Shown: positions 17,291 through 26,483, counted from the first letter of the stretch. The stretch: DNA of 64,000 bases from Metabacillus bambusae (GCF_017497975.1 NZ_JAGDEL010000024.1:1-64000), one strand, 5' to 3'. Notes: generated by a model from the letters alone, not told the origin. Numbers and translations are program-made.

Positions 17291-18175
17291 TTATTTCTCT
17301 TTTCTATGTTTTCTCATGACAATAAATAAAAAGATTATTCCTGTTGTAACAGTTGTAAGTGCTGAGAGCATTGCATTTACGTTTGTAATAACAAATAACG
17401 AAGGAATATCACCAACTACTGTATCTTCCATCGTAAGAAAAATACATAAAAACATATTATTTGCTGCATGTGCACCGATAGAGTATTCTGAACTATTCGT
17501 TTTAATTGAAATATATGTCCAAATAAATCCCATCGCTAAATAATCAATCGCCACCCAAAATGCTCCATGTTCCATTTCAGGGTTACTAAAGTGCAAACTT
17601 CCAAAGATTCCTCCAATAATGATCATTAAGATAATTGGATTTTTTGTTATTCTACCAGCCCATTGTAATAAAAACCCTCTAAAGAACAATTCCTCTGAGG
17701 TCGTTTGGATAGGAACTAATAGCATTGATGCAACAACTAACCAAGCAAAACGAGTTCCATCAAAATCATTTAAGGCATAGTCATTGGGAAAAATAGCATA
17801 ATCTAACAGGGCAAAAAGTGCAAATAATAATAGCGCAATGAAAAACCCATAAAAAATTTTCGACCAGTTTATCCTCTCATTTGGTGTAATAAAGGAAATG
17901 AGCTTCCTTTTCAGTATCGTTCTTGCTGCAATCCACATACCTATAACAGTCAGGATGTTAACAATATGATATAAATAAAAATCAACGAGTGGATCTGATA
18001 TCATCATCTCTTCAAAATCAACAATACCTGGGTTAATAAGTGCGGTTACTAGCACTGCTATTACATACGCTATTGTACCCACCACAAACATAAACGTTAA
18101 AATAACCAATAGTGACCAAAAATAGCGCAAATGCGTGTTTTTCCCTTTAGCAATTGAAATGAAATTAGGATCCAT
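17291..18175 (-). CDS. CPBP family intramembrane glutamic metalloprotease
   Basis: A 294-aa polytopic membrane protein of the CPBP (CAAX-protease/bacteriocin-processing, Abi) family. Motif 1 is TSEELFFRGFLLQWAG at about residues 157-172 (EExxxR), motif 2 is GIFGSLHFSNPE near 193 (FxxxH), and a third conserved His/Asn stretch is GAHAANN near 240. Seven or so hydrophobic segments are visible. Bacterial members process prenylated or secreted peptides, give immunity to bacteriocins or act in regulated proteolysis. No bacteriocin gene is adjacent, so the substrate is unknown. The ATG has AGAGGAG upstream. Confidence 0.87.
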   Translation of the reverse strand: MDPNFISIAKGKNTHLRYFWSLLVILTFMFVVGTIAYVIAVLVTALINPGIVDFEEMMISDPLVDFYLYHIVNILTVIGMWIAARTILKRKLISFITPNERINWSKIFYGFFIALLLFALFALLDYAIFPNDYALNDFDGTRFAWLVVASMLLVPIQTTSEELFFRGFLLQWAGRITKNPIILMIIIGGIFGSLHFSNPEMEHGAFWVAIDYLAMGFIWTYISIKTNSSEYSIGAHAANNMFLCIFLTMEDTVVGDIPSLFVITNVNAMLSALTTVTTGIIFLFIVMRKHRKEK

Positions 18176-18195
18176 AATAACACTCCTCTAACATT

Positions 18196-18805
18196 TTAAA
18201 ATAATTGGATGAACAAATAGATTGCTACACCACAAATAATTAAGGCTGAAACTTTATTAATTTTATTAAGTATGCGTCCTCCATGATCTACTTTTTTAAT
18301 ACTTTTTCCAGCCAGTGCTAAACAAAAAAACCAAAGCCATGAAACGATAATACAAGCACTAGTAAATAACCATTTCTCATAGCCGCTGTACACTAACGAG
18401 ATTGTACCAATAACGCCGATTGTATTCTAAAATAGCATGAGGATTTAACAATGAAACGGACATCGCAAACATCACTTTGTGTTTTAGCAGATAGATATGA
18501 TTGGTCATCATTAAAAGTAGATTGTCCCCCAGATTTCCTAACTGTCCACCCCATGTAGATTAAAAACAGCACTCCAATCATAAAGATGATAGCTTTCAAC
18601 CATGCAAATGAAAATACAATGATTGAACACCCAATACAGCAAGAATGATTAAGTACGTATCACAAAGTGCAGCAGTTAAAATAATCGGTAGCGCACGAAC
18701 ATATGTAGGTTGTACGGCTCCTTGATTGAACACAAATACATTTTGAGCACCTAAAGGAAGAATAAGTCCAAATGCCAATAAAATGCCATGAAAAATTGCT
18801 TCCAT
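18196..18805 (-). pseudogene. LysE/ArgO-family amino acid exporter, frameshifted
   Basis: Three overlapping frames together make one LysE-type exporter of about 200 aa. The first (from ATG 18805) reads ILLAFGLILPLGAQNVFVFNQG and then VLG; near 18630 the frame must change to continue CSIIVFSFAWLKAIIFMIG. A second change near 18465 is needed to go from YLSAKTQ to VMFAMSVSLLNPHAIL, and a third near 18427 to reach DTIGVIGTISLVYSGYEKW and the C-terminal frame ending at 18196. The reconstructed protein has the NPHAxLD and GAQN motifs of the LysE superfamily. Three shifts in 600 bp argue for a decayed gene unless this stretch was badly sequenced. Confidence 0.85.
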
Positions 18806-19195
18806 TCATTTCCCTCCATTCTATGTGTATATCATAAAAAAGAGTAGATAATATTTCCTTAAAAATGTATGTAGGTAAAGATTTGTGGCTCAAAAGGTTT
18901 TTAATGTCGTAATAAAATAGACCTTCTGTTATTCTCACATACTCCCTACCTAGTAATTTTTAACAGATATTAACATTATAATCAATAAAAATACGTTAAT
19001 CTTCACAAGAATGTATGATTAACTTCCTTTCAACAGATGATAGTTTCAGAATTAAACAGAATCATTGTATCTCGAAAGCGTTTTTCTGCATGTTATTGTC
19101 CATTTTTAACATGTTACACAAAAAAAGCTCTTCGGCTTACCGTTTATTGTTAAGATATTTGTAAGCGTATTCAATCTTTTGAAGGAGGTTACTTC
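18806..19195 (+). promoter_or_regulatory. cstA upstream region with a CcpA cre site
   Basis: TTGTAAGCGTATTCAA at 19159-19174 matches the cre consensus WTGNAANCGNWNNCAW at every defined position. It lies 21 nt before the cstA start, downstream of where the promoter must be, which predicts CcpA roadblock repression. ACCGTTTAT at 19139-19147 fits one LytTR half-site, but no second repeat at the usual spacing was found. No other structure was recognised in this gap. Confidence 0.72.
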
Positions 19196-20638
19196 ATGTA
19201 TACATTTATTGGTGGAATTTTACTTCTTATTGTAGGTTATTTTATTTATGGACGTTTCGTTGAGAAGGTTTTCGGTGTAAAGGATGCTAGGCAAACTCCA
19301 GCTTTTTCTAAACGAGATAATGTTGATTATCTACCAATGGGTAAAAAACGAAATTCATTAATTCAGTTATTAAATATTGCTGGTGTCGGACCTATTTTCG
19401 GACCAATCATGGGAGCATTGTATGGGCCTGCAGCATTTATTTGGATTGTAATTGGCTGTATTTTTGCTGGTGCAGTTCATGACTACTTAACAGGCATGAT
19501 TTCCATTCGTAACCGCGGTGCACATTTACCAGAGCTTGCTGGTAAATTCTTAGGAAAAACGATGAAGCACGTAGTAAATGCTTTCGCCATTTTATTATTA
19601 CTTTTAGTAGGTACAGTTTTCGTCACAGCACCTGCCGACCTTTTGGCTGGTATTACTCCAGACTGGATATCATTTGGATTTATTATTGCAGCAATCTTTA
19701 TCTATTATATTTTGGCTACACTTTTGCCAATCGATCAAATCATTGGCCGATTATACCCAATCTTCGGTGCATTGCTTTTAATCAGTGCAATTGGAGTTGG
19801 CGCTTCATTAGTTATAACAGGGGCACCAATTCCTGAATTAACTTTACAAAATATGCATCCTGACAAAGCGCCAATCTTCCCACTATTATTTTTAACGATT
19901 TCTTGTGGTGCTTTATCTGGATTCCATGCAACACAAACACCAATTATTTCTCGTACAACACAAAATGAGTCACAAGGTCGTTTTATTTTCTACGGAATGA
20001 TGATTGCAGAAGGTATTATTGCGATGATCTGGGCTGCAGCAGCGATGAGCTTATTTGACGGTTATAATGGCTTAGCAGATATTTTAGCAAATGGTGGTCC
20101 TGCAGCAATCGTAAGTGAAGCATCTACTGCTATGCTAGGGGCTATCGGAGGTACACTCGCAGTACTTGGAGTGATCGTATTACCAATTACATCTGGTGAC
20201 ACAGCATTTAGAAGTGCAAGAATGATTATTGCCGATTATTTAAACATCTCACAAACGAAACTAATGAGTCGATTATGGATTGCAGTTCCATTGTTCGTTA
20301 TCTCATATGGATTAACCAAAATTGACTTTACACTTTTATGGCGCTATTTCTCATGGGCAAATCAATCAACAGCAGTTATTGCATTATGGGTTGGGGCGAT
20401 GTATTTATTTATCGCAAAGAAAAATTACTGGATTGCCATGATTCCTGGAATCTTTATGACAATGGCAACAACGACTTATATTTTAAATGCAGCTATTGGA
20501 TTTGGCTTACCAATGAACATCTCTTACATTGGCGCTAGTATTGCCACAGCAATAATTATAGCACTGTTCTACAAAGCTGCAATTAAAGCAAGAGCAAACA
20601 ACTTACAACTTGATGATGATGCGAATATTGCAGCTTAA
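19196..20638 (+). CDS. cstA: Carbon starvation protein CstA (pyruvate/peptide transporter family)
   Basis: A 480-aa polytopic membrane protein of the CstA family, members of which import pyruvate or peptides when preferred carbon runs out. Hallmarks are GVGPIFGPIMGALYGP at about 62-77, GAVHDYLTGMISIRNRG at about 95-112, SGFHATQTPIISRTTQNE near 240 and ITSGDTAFRSARMI near 335. It is shorter than E. coli CstA (about 700 aa) and than B. subtilis CstA, matching the compact C-terminally trimmed class common in bacilli. AAGGAGG stands 9 nt before the ATG. A perfect cre site directly upstream predicts catabolite repression. A terminator follows. Confidence 0.92.
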   Translation: MYTFIGGILLLIVGYFIYGRFVEKVFGVKDARQTPAFSKRDNVDYLPMGKKRNSLIQLLNIAGVGPIFGPIMGALYGPAAFIWIVIGCIFAGAVHDYLTGMISIRNRGAHLPELAGKFLGKTMKHVVNAFAILLLLLVGTVFVTAPADLLAGITPDWISFGFIIAAIFIYYILATLLPIDQIIGRLYPIFGALLLISAIGVGASLVITGAPIPELTLQNMHPDKAPIFPLLFLTISCGALSGFHATQTPIISRTTQNESQGRFIFYGMMIAEGIIAMIWAAAAMSLFDGYNGLADILANGGPAAIVSEASTAMLGAIGGTLAVLGVIVLPITSGDTAFRSARMIIADYLNISQTKLMSRLWIAVPLFVISYGLTKIDFTLLWRYFSWANQSTAVIALWVGAMYLFIAKKNYWIAMIPGIFMTMATTTYILNAAIGFGLPMNISYIGASIATAIIIALFYKAAIKARANNLQLDDDANIAA

Positions 20639-20712
20639 AAATTTGAAACGACGATGAAGCAAAAAAGACAAGGTAGTATATTTGTTGAAAAACTTTTTTT
20701 AAAACCCTTAAA

Positions 20713-20762
20713 TAAAAACAAGTAAAAGAGCATGGATTTCCCTGTTCTTTTACTTGTTTTCA
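20713..20762. terminator. Terminator between cstA and the APH-like gene
   Basis: AAAACAAGTAAAAGA pairs with TCTTTTACTTGTTTT around an inner CATGG/CCTG. Both flanks carry A or T runs, so it can serve both convergent genes. Confidence 0.8.
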
Positions 20763-20796
20763 ATTATATTTCTTAACATCTCTATTTAAGCTTTGT

Positions 20797-21726
20797 CTAA
20801 AATTCCAACGTTTTCACAGACAATTCATTATGTAATTTTTTAAATGATGTTATCACTTTTAATGTCGTTTCATCAGGTACACCAAAGTCTTCAATATGCC
20901 AATATAAGCTTAACATGGAATGACAATAGCCCCACAGTAAAACTCTTTCTTTATTCAAATCTAATTGATCTACTAATATATCAATCCGTCTATCTATTAC
21001 ATCGGTGATTTTATCAACAGGTAATTTATTCAGGAGAAATTGAATGACATCATATTCCCGCTCACCAATTAAACCCTTTGGATCAATTGCGACCCACGTA
21101 TTATTTTTAGCGGATAAAACATTGTAATGATGAAAATCTCCATGAAGAAGAAATAGGTCATTAATAGTACTTGTTAACCTAGAAAATATTTCTTCCGCTT
21201 CAATAAGCATCTCTTTTGAAAGAGGACCTATTCCATTTTTATGCTCTTTACGTATCTGCTTAAAGTCCTCTTCCCTTTGAAAAATCGTTGGGATACATGA
21301 ATTTATAGGAGCATTTATCCATAAGTTCTTCATAACTTGTGACATAATAATCGTTGATTCTTCGTCATTTGATAGCAAGGATAGCTTTTCCCCTGGTAAA
21401 ACCTTTTCCAATATCATAATCCCTTTTTCTGTTTCATAGTCAAGTAGTCTGGCTATACCATTTCCATTAAACTGTTTAAGCGCTTCAATTTCTTTCTCAA
21501 ATCCCCCATCACCTAGTACCACGAGTTTAATAACAACTTGACTTCCATCCAGTGTGAATGCAGGAGCAACAAAGTTATATGATAACTCATAGGGCGGCTG
21601 TATTTGAATCTCCCATCTTGCTTCACAATACTTGACTAAATCATTAAAGTTATCCAACCACTTCTGTCCGTGCTCTCTATGAACAGATTTTATGGTTTCT
21701 ATAAACTTCTCAGGCAAATATGTCAC
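20797..21726 (-). CDS. APH(6)/streptomycin-kinase-like phosphotransferase
   Basis: A protein of about 309 aa with the aminoglycoside/hydroxyurea antibiotic kinase fold (PF04655 type). Visible are the ATP-site Lys region VVIKLVVLGDGGFEKEIEAL, the catalytic loop LLHGDFHHYNVLSA near residue 210 (HGDxxxxN) and the metal-binding WVAIDPKGLIGEREYDVIQFL near 230 (IDPKG, typical of APH(6)). Enzymes of this group phosphorylate streptomycin at O6, but chromosomal homologues in bacilli often have unknown natural substrates, so resistance is not implied. I prefer the GTG at 21726, which has AAGGGTGAG upstream, to the GTG at 21735. It sits upstream of no obvious partner; DinB follows in the other direction of the same strand. 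Confidence 0.82.
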   Translation of the reverse strand: MTYLPEKFIETIKSVHREHGQKWLDNFNDLVKYCEARWEIQIQPPYELSYNFVAPAFTLDGSQVVIKLVVLGDGGFEKEIEALKQFNGNGIARLLDYETEKGIMILEKVLPGEKLSLLSNDEESTIIMSQVMKNLWINAPINSCIPTIFQREEDFKQIRKEHKNGIGPLSKEMLIEAEEIFSRLTSTINDLFLLHGDFHHYNVLSAKNNTWVAIDPKGLIGEREYDVIQFLLNKLPVDKITDVIDRRIDILVDQLDLNKERVLLWGYCHSMLSLYWHIEDFGVPDETTLKVITSFKKLHNELSVKTLEF

Positions 21727-21774
21727 TAGTCTCACCCTTACATAAATTAGTTGGCAATACTATTTTTCATGATG

Positions 21775-22266
21775 TTAATACAAATCAAACATATTAATAT
21801 CATGATCTAACTGCTTCAAATAGTTAAATAGCTGTGCTCGGTGATGATACGTATGTGTCACTATTTCAATTAACCATTTTATTTGTATATGACCACCTTG
21901 TTCAAAATAAAATGGTTTTGTTATTTTATTCATTAAATCTTCATCACTCAAAGCGAGTATATAATCTTTCAACTTTTCGAAATTATGCTGCATTTGAGTT
22001 CCTAATTTCTCCGGGTCTCTTATTTCTTCAATGTCCAATTCTATTTTTCTGTATTCCTTCTCACTTTTTTCTTCCAATAAACATGTTAAATCTGAAAGAG
22101 GTATCGATACTAAGTGATGGACCAACTCTACTAATGATCTCATATTTTCCTTCGGTCGATAATTCCATTGGCTATCTTCAATCTTTTGAATTAGATTAAT
22201 GGATGTTTTAACAGCAAGTTCTAGTTCCTCAAATAATAAATCTGTCATTTTATTAATATGATTCAT
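21775..22266 (-). CDS. DinB-family putative metal-dependent protein
   Basis: This 163-aa protein is a DinB/YfiT-type four-helix bundle. The three metal-ligand His positions are seen in LVELVHHLVSIP (near 50) and ETVTHTYHHRAQLFNYLK-like IVTHTYHHRAQLF (near 137-148). Members include damage-inducible proteins and thiol-dependent (bacillithiol) S-transferases. The substrate is unknown. It lies 39 nt upstream of the phosphotransferase gene on the same strand and may be cotranscribed with it. Confidence 0.82.
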   Translation of the reverse strand: MNHINKMTDLLFEELELAVKTSINLIQKIEDSQWNYRPKENMRSLVELVHHLVSIPLSDLTCLLEEKSEKEYRKIELDIEEIRDPEKLGTQMQHNFEKLKDYILALSDEDLMNKITKPFYFEQGGHIQIKWLIEIVTHTYHHRAQLFNYLKQLDHDINMFDLY

Positions 22267-22455
22267 CCGGCTTTAATTCCTTTCAAACTTATTTTATAGG
22301 TTAATACCTACCTATTTCGATAATATTAATAATTATCCTTTATTCAACATTAACATTTACTTACAATCAAAGTCAGACATATTGTCCTGGAATATTCACT
22401 TCCGGGAAGAAACATATTTAAACCAATAGCTATTTTTGTGATAAAATGAGCTAAT

Positions 22456-22560
22456 GAACAAAAGCGTAAGCGCCCGTTTAGCGATGGATGGGCGCTGGAG
22501 TTCGAGTTCAAACGCTTATCTATAATACAAAAGTTTTTATAATTTTCTTAACAACTAGAA
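22456..22560 (+). repeat. AAAAGCG-type dispersed repeat, short form
   Basis: AACAAAAGCGTAAGCGCCCG opens this stretch and GGGCGCTGGAGTTCGAG follows, then AAACGCTTATC and TTTTATAATTTTCTTAAC. The same ordered blocks occur at 34159-34329, here with the central hairpin replaced by a short GTTTAGCGATGGATG. It lies directly upstream of a small gene's ribosome binding site. It resembles a dispersed intergenic repeat of bacilli; no target duplication was seen. Confidence 0.65.
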
Positions 22561-22574
22561 AAGGAGCAGTCAAC

Positions 22575-22835
22575 TTGAAGTTACATACGCTAATTGAATA
22601 TTGTTTATTAATTCTTTGTTCTGGAGCCTATTTTGCCTTTCTGGGCTTCCGTTCAAATGGACTTACCTTTATTGTTGGGGTAATTCTTCTTTACATAATT
22701 ATCAATATTTCTACGAAAAAAATCCTACCACGCTACCATCTTGAAAATAAAAAGATGTCTGTTTTAATAAGCGTCCTCTCCATTATCGGAACAGTATTTA
22801 TTACAATGCTTATTTTAACTATATTTGTGACATAA
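22575..22835 (+). CDS. Small membrane protein, 86 aa
   Basis: I set the start at the TTG at 22575, 8 nt after AAGGAG; the frame is open further upstream but there it runs through the repeat. The protein has two or three membrane segments: about 8-22 (YCLLILCSGAYFAFLGF), 26-42 (LTFIVGVILLYIIINIS) and 62-85 (VLISVLSIIGTVFITMLILTIF) with a basic loop (TKKILPRYHLENKK) between the last two. Family unknown. It converges on the DUF4349 gene with 9 nt between stop codons. Confidence 0.65.
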   Translation: MKLHTLIEYCLLILCSGAYFAFLGFRSNGLTFIVGVILLYIIINISTKKILPRYHLENKKMSVLISVLSIIGTVFITMLILTIFVT

Positions 22836-22844
22836 AATGTAGAT

Positions 22845-23795
22845 TTACTCTTCTGGTTTTGTAGGTGGTTTTCCATGATTTTGTTTTCGTCTTTTTCTTA
22901 TAATCAGTATCATGATGAAAAGAAGGCCACCTAAAACTAGTAATACTGGTAGGCTACCTATGATAAATATGATAACTGCTGAGCATGCTTTTAACACAAA
23001 ATTCACACTGTTCATAAATTGTTCCTTCGTTTTCTCCCACGTGTTTAAGTCATCATTATCTAATGCCGGTATTTTCACTTTATCTTCTACCACATGAATT
23101 GTTACAGTAGCTAAGTCAACTTTATTGTTCAAGTAATTCATTCTACCTTTAATTTGTTCAATCTCCTCTTGAACAACAGCCAAATCCGCTGAAATTTTTA
23201 ATAAATCCTCTGTTTTTTCCGCCTTTTCCATAAAATCCAATAATCGCTTCTCAACGACTTTTTTTGATGTCATCCGCGATTCCAAATCTACATATTCCTC
23301 TGTTACATCTTGACCAGAAATCGAACGATCGACTACTTTTGTACTTTCATTTTCTACAGATTGTAAAAATGAATCAAATTTATCCTGGGGGATTCGAACT
23401 GTAATTGTTCCTTCAAGGGATTCATCCTCACCTGTTGAATATGAATTAGATTCAACGATATATCCATTTGAGGATGTAAGCTGTTGTTGAACAAGATTTA
23501 GTGTATCCTGATAGCTTTTTACTCGAATTGAAAGGTTTGCCGAATAAATAACCATGCGATCATCTGAATTACTTTTATCCTCATTCGAAGGTTCTTTTGT
23601 ATCTTCCTCAGACTTCTCAGTGACTTCTTCGTTAGCTAATTCTGTAGTTTGCTCTTCTCCCTCAGCTATGCTACTTTTATGCTCAATTTCGTCTACTGTT
23701 TTGTCTGCTTGACTAGATTCCTCTCCAGAATTACTACACCCACTAATAATCCCTGCAATTAAAAGTGCTAAACCGATCAAAAGCAACTTTTTCAT
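22845..23795 (-). CDS. DUF4349 domain-containing lipoprotein
   Basis: A 316-aa lipoprotein. The signal is MKKLLLIGLALLIAGIISGC with lipobox Cys 20, followed by a long acidic Ser/Glu-rich linker (to about 80). The DUF4349 domain (about 85-300) begins RMVIYSANLSIRVKSYQDTL and contains a coiled coil (about 190-235, KVVEKRLLDFMEKAEKTEDLLK...). A C-terminal membrane helix (VIIFIIGSLPVLLVLGGLLFIMILII) and a basic tail close the protein, so it would be anchored at both ends. The start at 23795 is set by the lipoprotein signal and an AAAGGGTG site. Function unknown; homologues are cell-surface proteins. Confidence 0.85.
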   Translation of the reverse strand: MKKLLLIGLALLIAGIISGCSNSGEESSQADKTVDEIEHKSSIAEGEEQTTELANEEVTEKSEEDTKEPSNEDKSNSDDRMVIYSANLSIRVKSYQDTLNLVQQQLTSSNGYIVESNSYSTGEDESLEGTITVRIPQDKFDSFLQSVENESTKVVDRSISGQDVTEEYVDLESRMTSKKVVEKRLLDFMEKAEKTEDLLKISADLAVVQEEIEQIKGRMNYLNNKVDLATVTIHVVEDKVKIPALDNDDLNTWEKTKEQFMNSVNFVLKACSAVIIFIIGSLPVLLVLGGLLFIMILIIRKRRKQNHGKPPTKPEE

Positions 23796-24145
23796 CTCGA
23801 CACACCCTTTACGATTTATGACTAAGGTTCTAACATCCAATTAACATATGGACTTAACCAACACGATGAAGAAAGGCTGTACTACATACCAAACAATTAA
23901 TAAGACATATTCAGTACTAGTGATATAATAATTTTTTTAGAACGTAAACTGACAAATTATTAACTAAATTGGCTTGTTAATAATGAGGAAGTTCCGTCTC
24001 TTTTTCCTTCATGAGAATAGTCGTTTTTTTAAAATAAAATGTTACATAAATTTGTAAAATAGGAAAATAAATAAACACCAACTTCAATCTAATAATTAAC
24101 ATCGGCTTTTCGAATACATTTAGTACTTGCTTATTTTTATACGAT
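23796..24145. other. 350-bp intergenic stretch, promoter region of the DUF4349 gene
   Basis: AT-rich sequence between the signal peptidase terminator and the DUF4349 lipoprotein gene. No ORF with a ribosome binding site, RNA gene, repeat or clear inverted repeat was seen. It must contain the promoter of the lipoprotein gene, but no convincing -35/-10 pair stood out. Confidence 0.5.
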
Positions 24146-24176
24146 AAAAAGCCGACCTATTTTAGATCGGCTTTTT
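24146..24176 (-). terminator. Terminator of signal peptidase I gene
   Basis: AAAAAGCCGAcct pairs with TCGGCTTTTT; the loop is short (about 10 nt). It lies 14 nt past the stop codon. Confidence 0.88.
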
Positions 24177-24189
24177 GATGGTTATATGG

Positions 24190-24750
24190 TTATTCTACTT
24201 TACTTAAATGATTAAAAGGAAAGAAAATAAATTCCGATTTCCCTAATATCCGATCTGACTCAATCAAACCAAGCCCATTGCGGCTATCCATGCTATTTAG
24301 TCGATTATCACCCATGACAAAATAACTTCCTTCTGGGACTTCTATCTCTTCAAAATCATTTGTTAGAAGCATTCCCATTTGTTCTGCATCCTCTTCGTTA
24401 CTTTCTAAATAAGGCTCTTCGATCTTTTTACCATTTACATATACATTACCATTCTCTGCACTAACTTTATCTCCAGGTAATCCGATAATTCTTTTAACAT
24501 ATCGAATGTTTTCTTCTTTCCCATCAATGATAACAATATCCCCTTTTTCAATTTCTCCGATAAATTGTAGGGTCTTATTTACAAAAAGACGATCTCCATC
24601 CTTTAATGTTGGATCCATTGAAGATCCTTCTACAAGATATGGTTCAAATAAAAAGAAACGAATAATCATAGCAAGACCTACTGCAAGAATGATTGCTTTT
24701 GTCCATTCCCAGATCTTTGATTTTGACGTTTCTGTTTCAGTTTGCGACAT
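24190..24750 (-). CDS. Type I signal peptidase
   Basis: A 186-aa membrane-bound peptidase that cleaves Sec and Tat signal peptides on the outer face of the membrane. One N-terminal helix (AIILAVGLAMIIRFFLFEPYLV, about 18-38) precedes box B VEGSSMDPTL with the catalytic Ser near 43, box D RYVKRIIGLPGD with the catalytic Lys near 84 and box E GDNRLNSMDSR near 146. The size and single anchor match B. subtilis SipS/SipT. It is monocistronic with AGGAGG before the ATG. Bacilli usually carry several paralogues, so the exact Sip letter cannot be given. Confidence 0.95.
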   Translation of the reverse strand: MSQTETETSKSKIWEWTKAIILAVGLAMIIRFFLFEPYLVEGSSMDPTLKDGDRLFVNKTLQFIGEIEKGDIVIIDGKEENIRYVKRIIGLPGDKVSAENGNVYVNGKKIEEPYLESNEEDAEQMGMLLTNDFEEIEVPEGSYFVMGDNRLNSMDSRNGLGLIESDRILGKSEFIFFPFNHLSKVE

Positions 24751-24906
24751 GATGTGGCCTCCTATTTTATTGCTCTATTTCCATTATACCTATTTAATAC
24801 TATTTATTTGCTATAAAATAAAAAAATCCTTTATCTTTTTGCAATTATTCTTCAAAATGGTAATGAATAGTAAAAAATACAAATTATGAAGGCGGGAACA
24901 AAATTA

Positions 24907-25593
24907 ATGGAGTTTATTTTCAGCGTACTGAGAGTTCTACATATTATTGGAGGATTTGTCTCTCTTTTCGTATTTTGGGTTCCTATTGTAACAAAAAAAG
25001 GGGGTAAACTTCATTATACTTTTGGATGGATTTACGTCTATGGCATGATCGTCGTTGCTATCAGCGCCTTTTATATGGGATTTTATCGTATCTTTCTTGA
25101 CCACTCATCAACAAAAGAAATTATTTCATTTTCTTGGTTTCTTATTTTCATTAGTATTTTGAGCTCTGCAGCAGCTTATTATGGTTTACGAGTATTACGG
25201 AATAAGAATCGCAAAAAGAAACACACACATCTACTTGACCTCAGCTATCCAATATTGCTACTTATTTCAGGAATAGCCATTAGTATATATGGTTTTATTC
25301 ATGAAATCCCGTTACTATCATGGTTTCCTATTGTAGGATTTTTTTTAGGTATTACCCAATTAAGCTATTGGCTTCAAAAACCGACCAGAAAAATGCATTG
25401 GTGGTTTGAACATTTTGCAGGTATGCTAGCATGCTGTATTTCAACGATCACAGCGTTTGTTGTATTCGGCGCTCCTAGATTATTAAATATTGAATCAGTT
25501 AGTATCATTTTGTGGTTTTTACCTACGATTATCATAACACCATTGATTATTGGTCTCAGCATTTATTATGGTAGAAAATTTAACAAGCCTTAA
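24907..25593 (+). CDS. DUF2306-like polytopic membrane protein
   Basis: A protein of about 228 aa with seven hydrophobic segments. LRVLHIIGGFVSLFVFWVPIVTKKGG at the N-terminus, HYTFGWIYVYGM, a central HTHLLD and the late KMHWWFEHFAGM are conserved-looking His-containing patches at membrane ends, as in the DUF2306 family. I favour the ATG at 24907, preceded by AAGGCGGG; an ATG at 24886 lacks a site. It is alone between divergent sipase and convergent ohr. Function unknown. Confidence 0.68.
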   Translation: MEFIFSVLRVLHIIGGFVSLFVFWVPIVTKKGGKLHYTFGWIYVYGMIVVAISAFYMGFYRIFLDHSSTKEIISFSWFLIFISILSSAAAYYGLRVLRNKNRKKKHTHLLDLSYPILLLISGIAISIYGFIHEIPLLSWFPIVGFFLGITQLSYWLQKPTRKMHWWFEHFAGMLACCISTITAFVVFGAPRLLNIESVSIILWFLPTIIITPLIIGLSIYYGRKFNKP

Positions 25594-25863
25594 ACTCAAA
25601 GTTTGTAAATTTGATTTGACTAATTACACTAAAGCCTCACTTTAAGATCAATTAGGATAACTCAAGAGGGGCCTGAATCCACCAAACGCTAGTATTTTCT
25701 CACTCACATTAAAGACTATAAAATAAATATATTTGAGGGTTCGCCCCCGATTGTTTTTGAGTCATCCTTTTTTAATCTATTCTTTGTTAAATTATATTGA
25801 TGTTTTTGTATTAAAGTAGGAAGATCTTGCTCCCTTTATTATCAACAGTTTTGTTTAATAGAA

Positions 25864-26289
25864 CTAATCGATTATTTCCAATGTAACATCTATATTGCCC
25901 CTTGTTGCTTTAGAATAAGGACAGAAATTGTGTGCCTTATGGACTAACTCCTCCAACTTTTCTTTTTCAATACCTGTCCCTTTCACTTGCAAAGAAACAG
26001 CCAATTTATACCCTTGATCTCCTTCATCTTTCAACAAACTAACATTAGCTGTAACTTCTGATTCAAATTGTACTTTGGCTTTTTTTGCCATAAGTTGTAA
26101 TGCCCCATCAAAACATGCAGAATAGCCAGCTGCAAATAGTTGTTCAGGATTAGTTGCTTCAGGTAAGTCCTTTGCTCTAGGAGTTCCAGGCATTGCTATA
26201 TCTAAATTAATGTTCCCATCAGAAGACTTTACACTTCCTTCTCTACCTCCAACTGCTGATACTGTTGCTGTAAATAGTGGTTTTGTCAT
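25864..26289 (-). CDS. Organic hydroperoxide resistance protein Ohr
   Basis: A 141-aa OsmC/Ohr-family thiol peroxidase that reduces organic hydroperoxides. The two redox Cys are in GYSACFDGALQLMA (near 52) and AHNFCPYSKATRGN (near 116), and the N-terminal FTATVSAVGGREGSVKSSDG is typical of Ohr. The start at 26289 (MTKPLFTATV) has AAAGGG 9 nt upstream; the frame extends seven codons further up. No MarR-type ohrR regulator is adjacent, so whether this is the OhrA-like or OhrB-like paralogue is open. Confidence 0.92.
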   Translation of the reverse strand: MTKPLFTATVSAVGGREGSVKSSDGNINLDIAMPGTPRAKDLPEATNPEQLFAAGYSACFDGALQLMAKKAKVQFESEVTANVSLLKDEGDQGYKLAVSLQVKGTGIEKEKLEELVHKAHNFCPYSKATRGNIDVTLEIID

Positions 26290-26416
26290 GATTATCAACC
26301 CTTTCTTCATATTTTGCTTTCATTCAATTTAGTTTCACACATCAAAAAGATTCAATTCTTCATTCTATTAAACTTTACCCTTATTCACAGTTTCTAATCC
26401 ACTAATTATTTTTCAT

Positions 26417-26465
26417 AAAAAAAGCTGACTATAGCGAAGCGTTATGCTTCGTCATCAGTCAGCTC
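26417..26465 (-). terminator. Terminator of the fruRKA operon
   Basis: AGCTGACT (26423-26430) pairs with AGTCAGCT (26457-26464), enclosing an inner CGAAGC/GCTTCG hairpin; on the minus strand TTTTTTT follows. Confidence 0.85.
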
Positions 26466-26483
26466 AGAAAAGTTACGATTCAC

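Noticed and set aside
19139-19147. Full LytTR operator upstream of cstA
   Set aside because: Only one half-site fits the consensus; no second repeat occurs at 12-13 bp spacing on either side.
20797-21726. Acquired streptomycin-resistance gene
   Set aside because: The enzyme family fits, but base composition, codon use and surroundings are native and no mobile element flanks it; an intrinsic kinase of unknown substrate is more likely.
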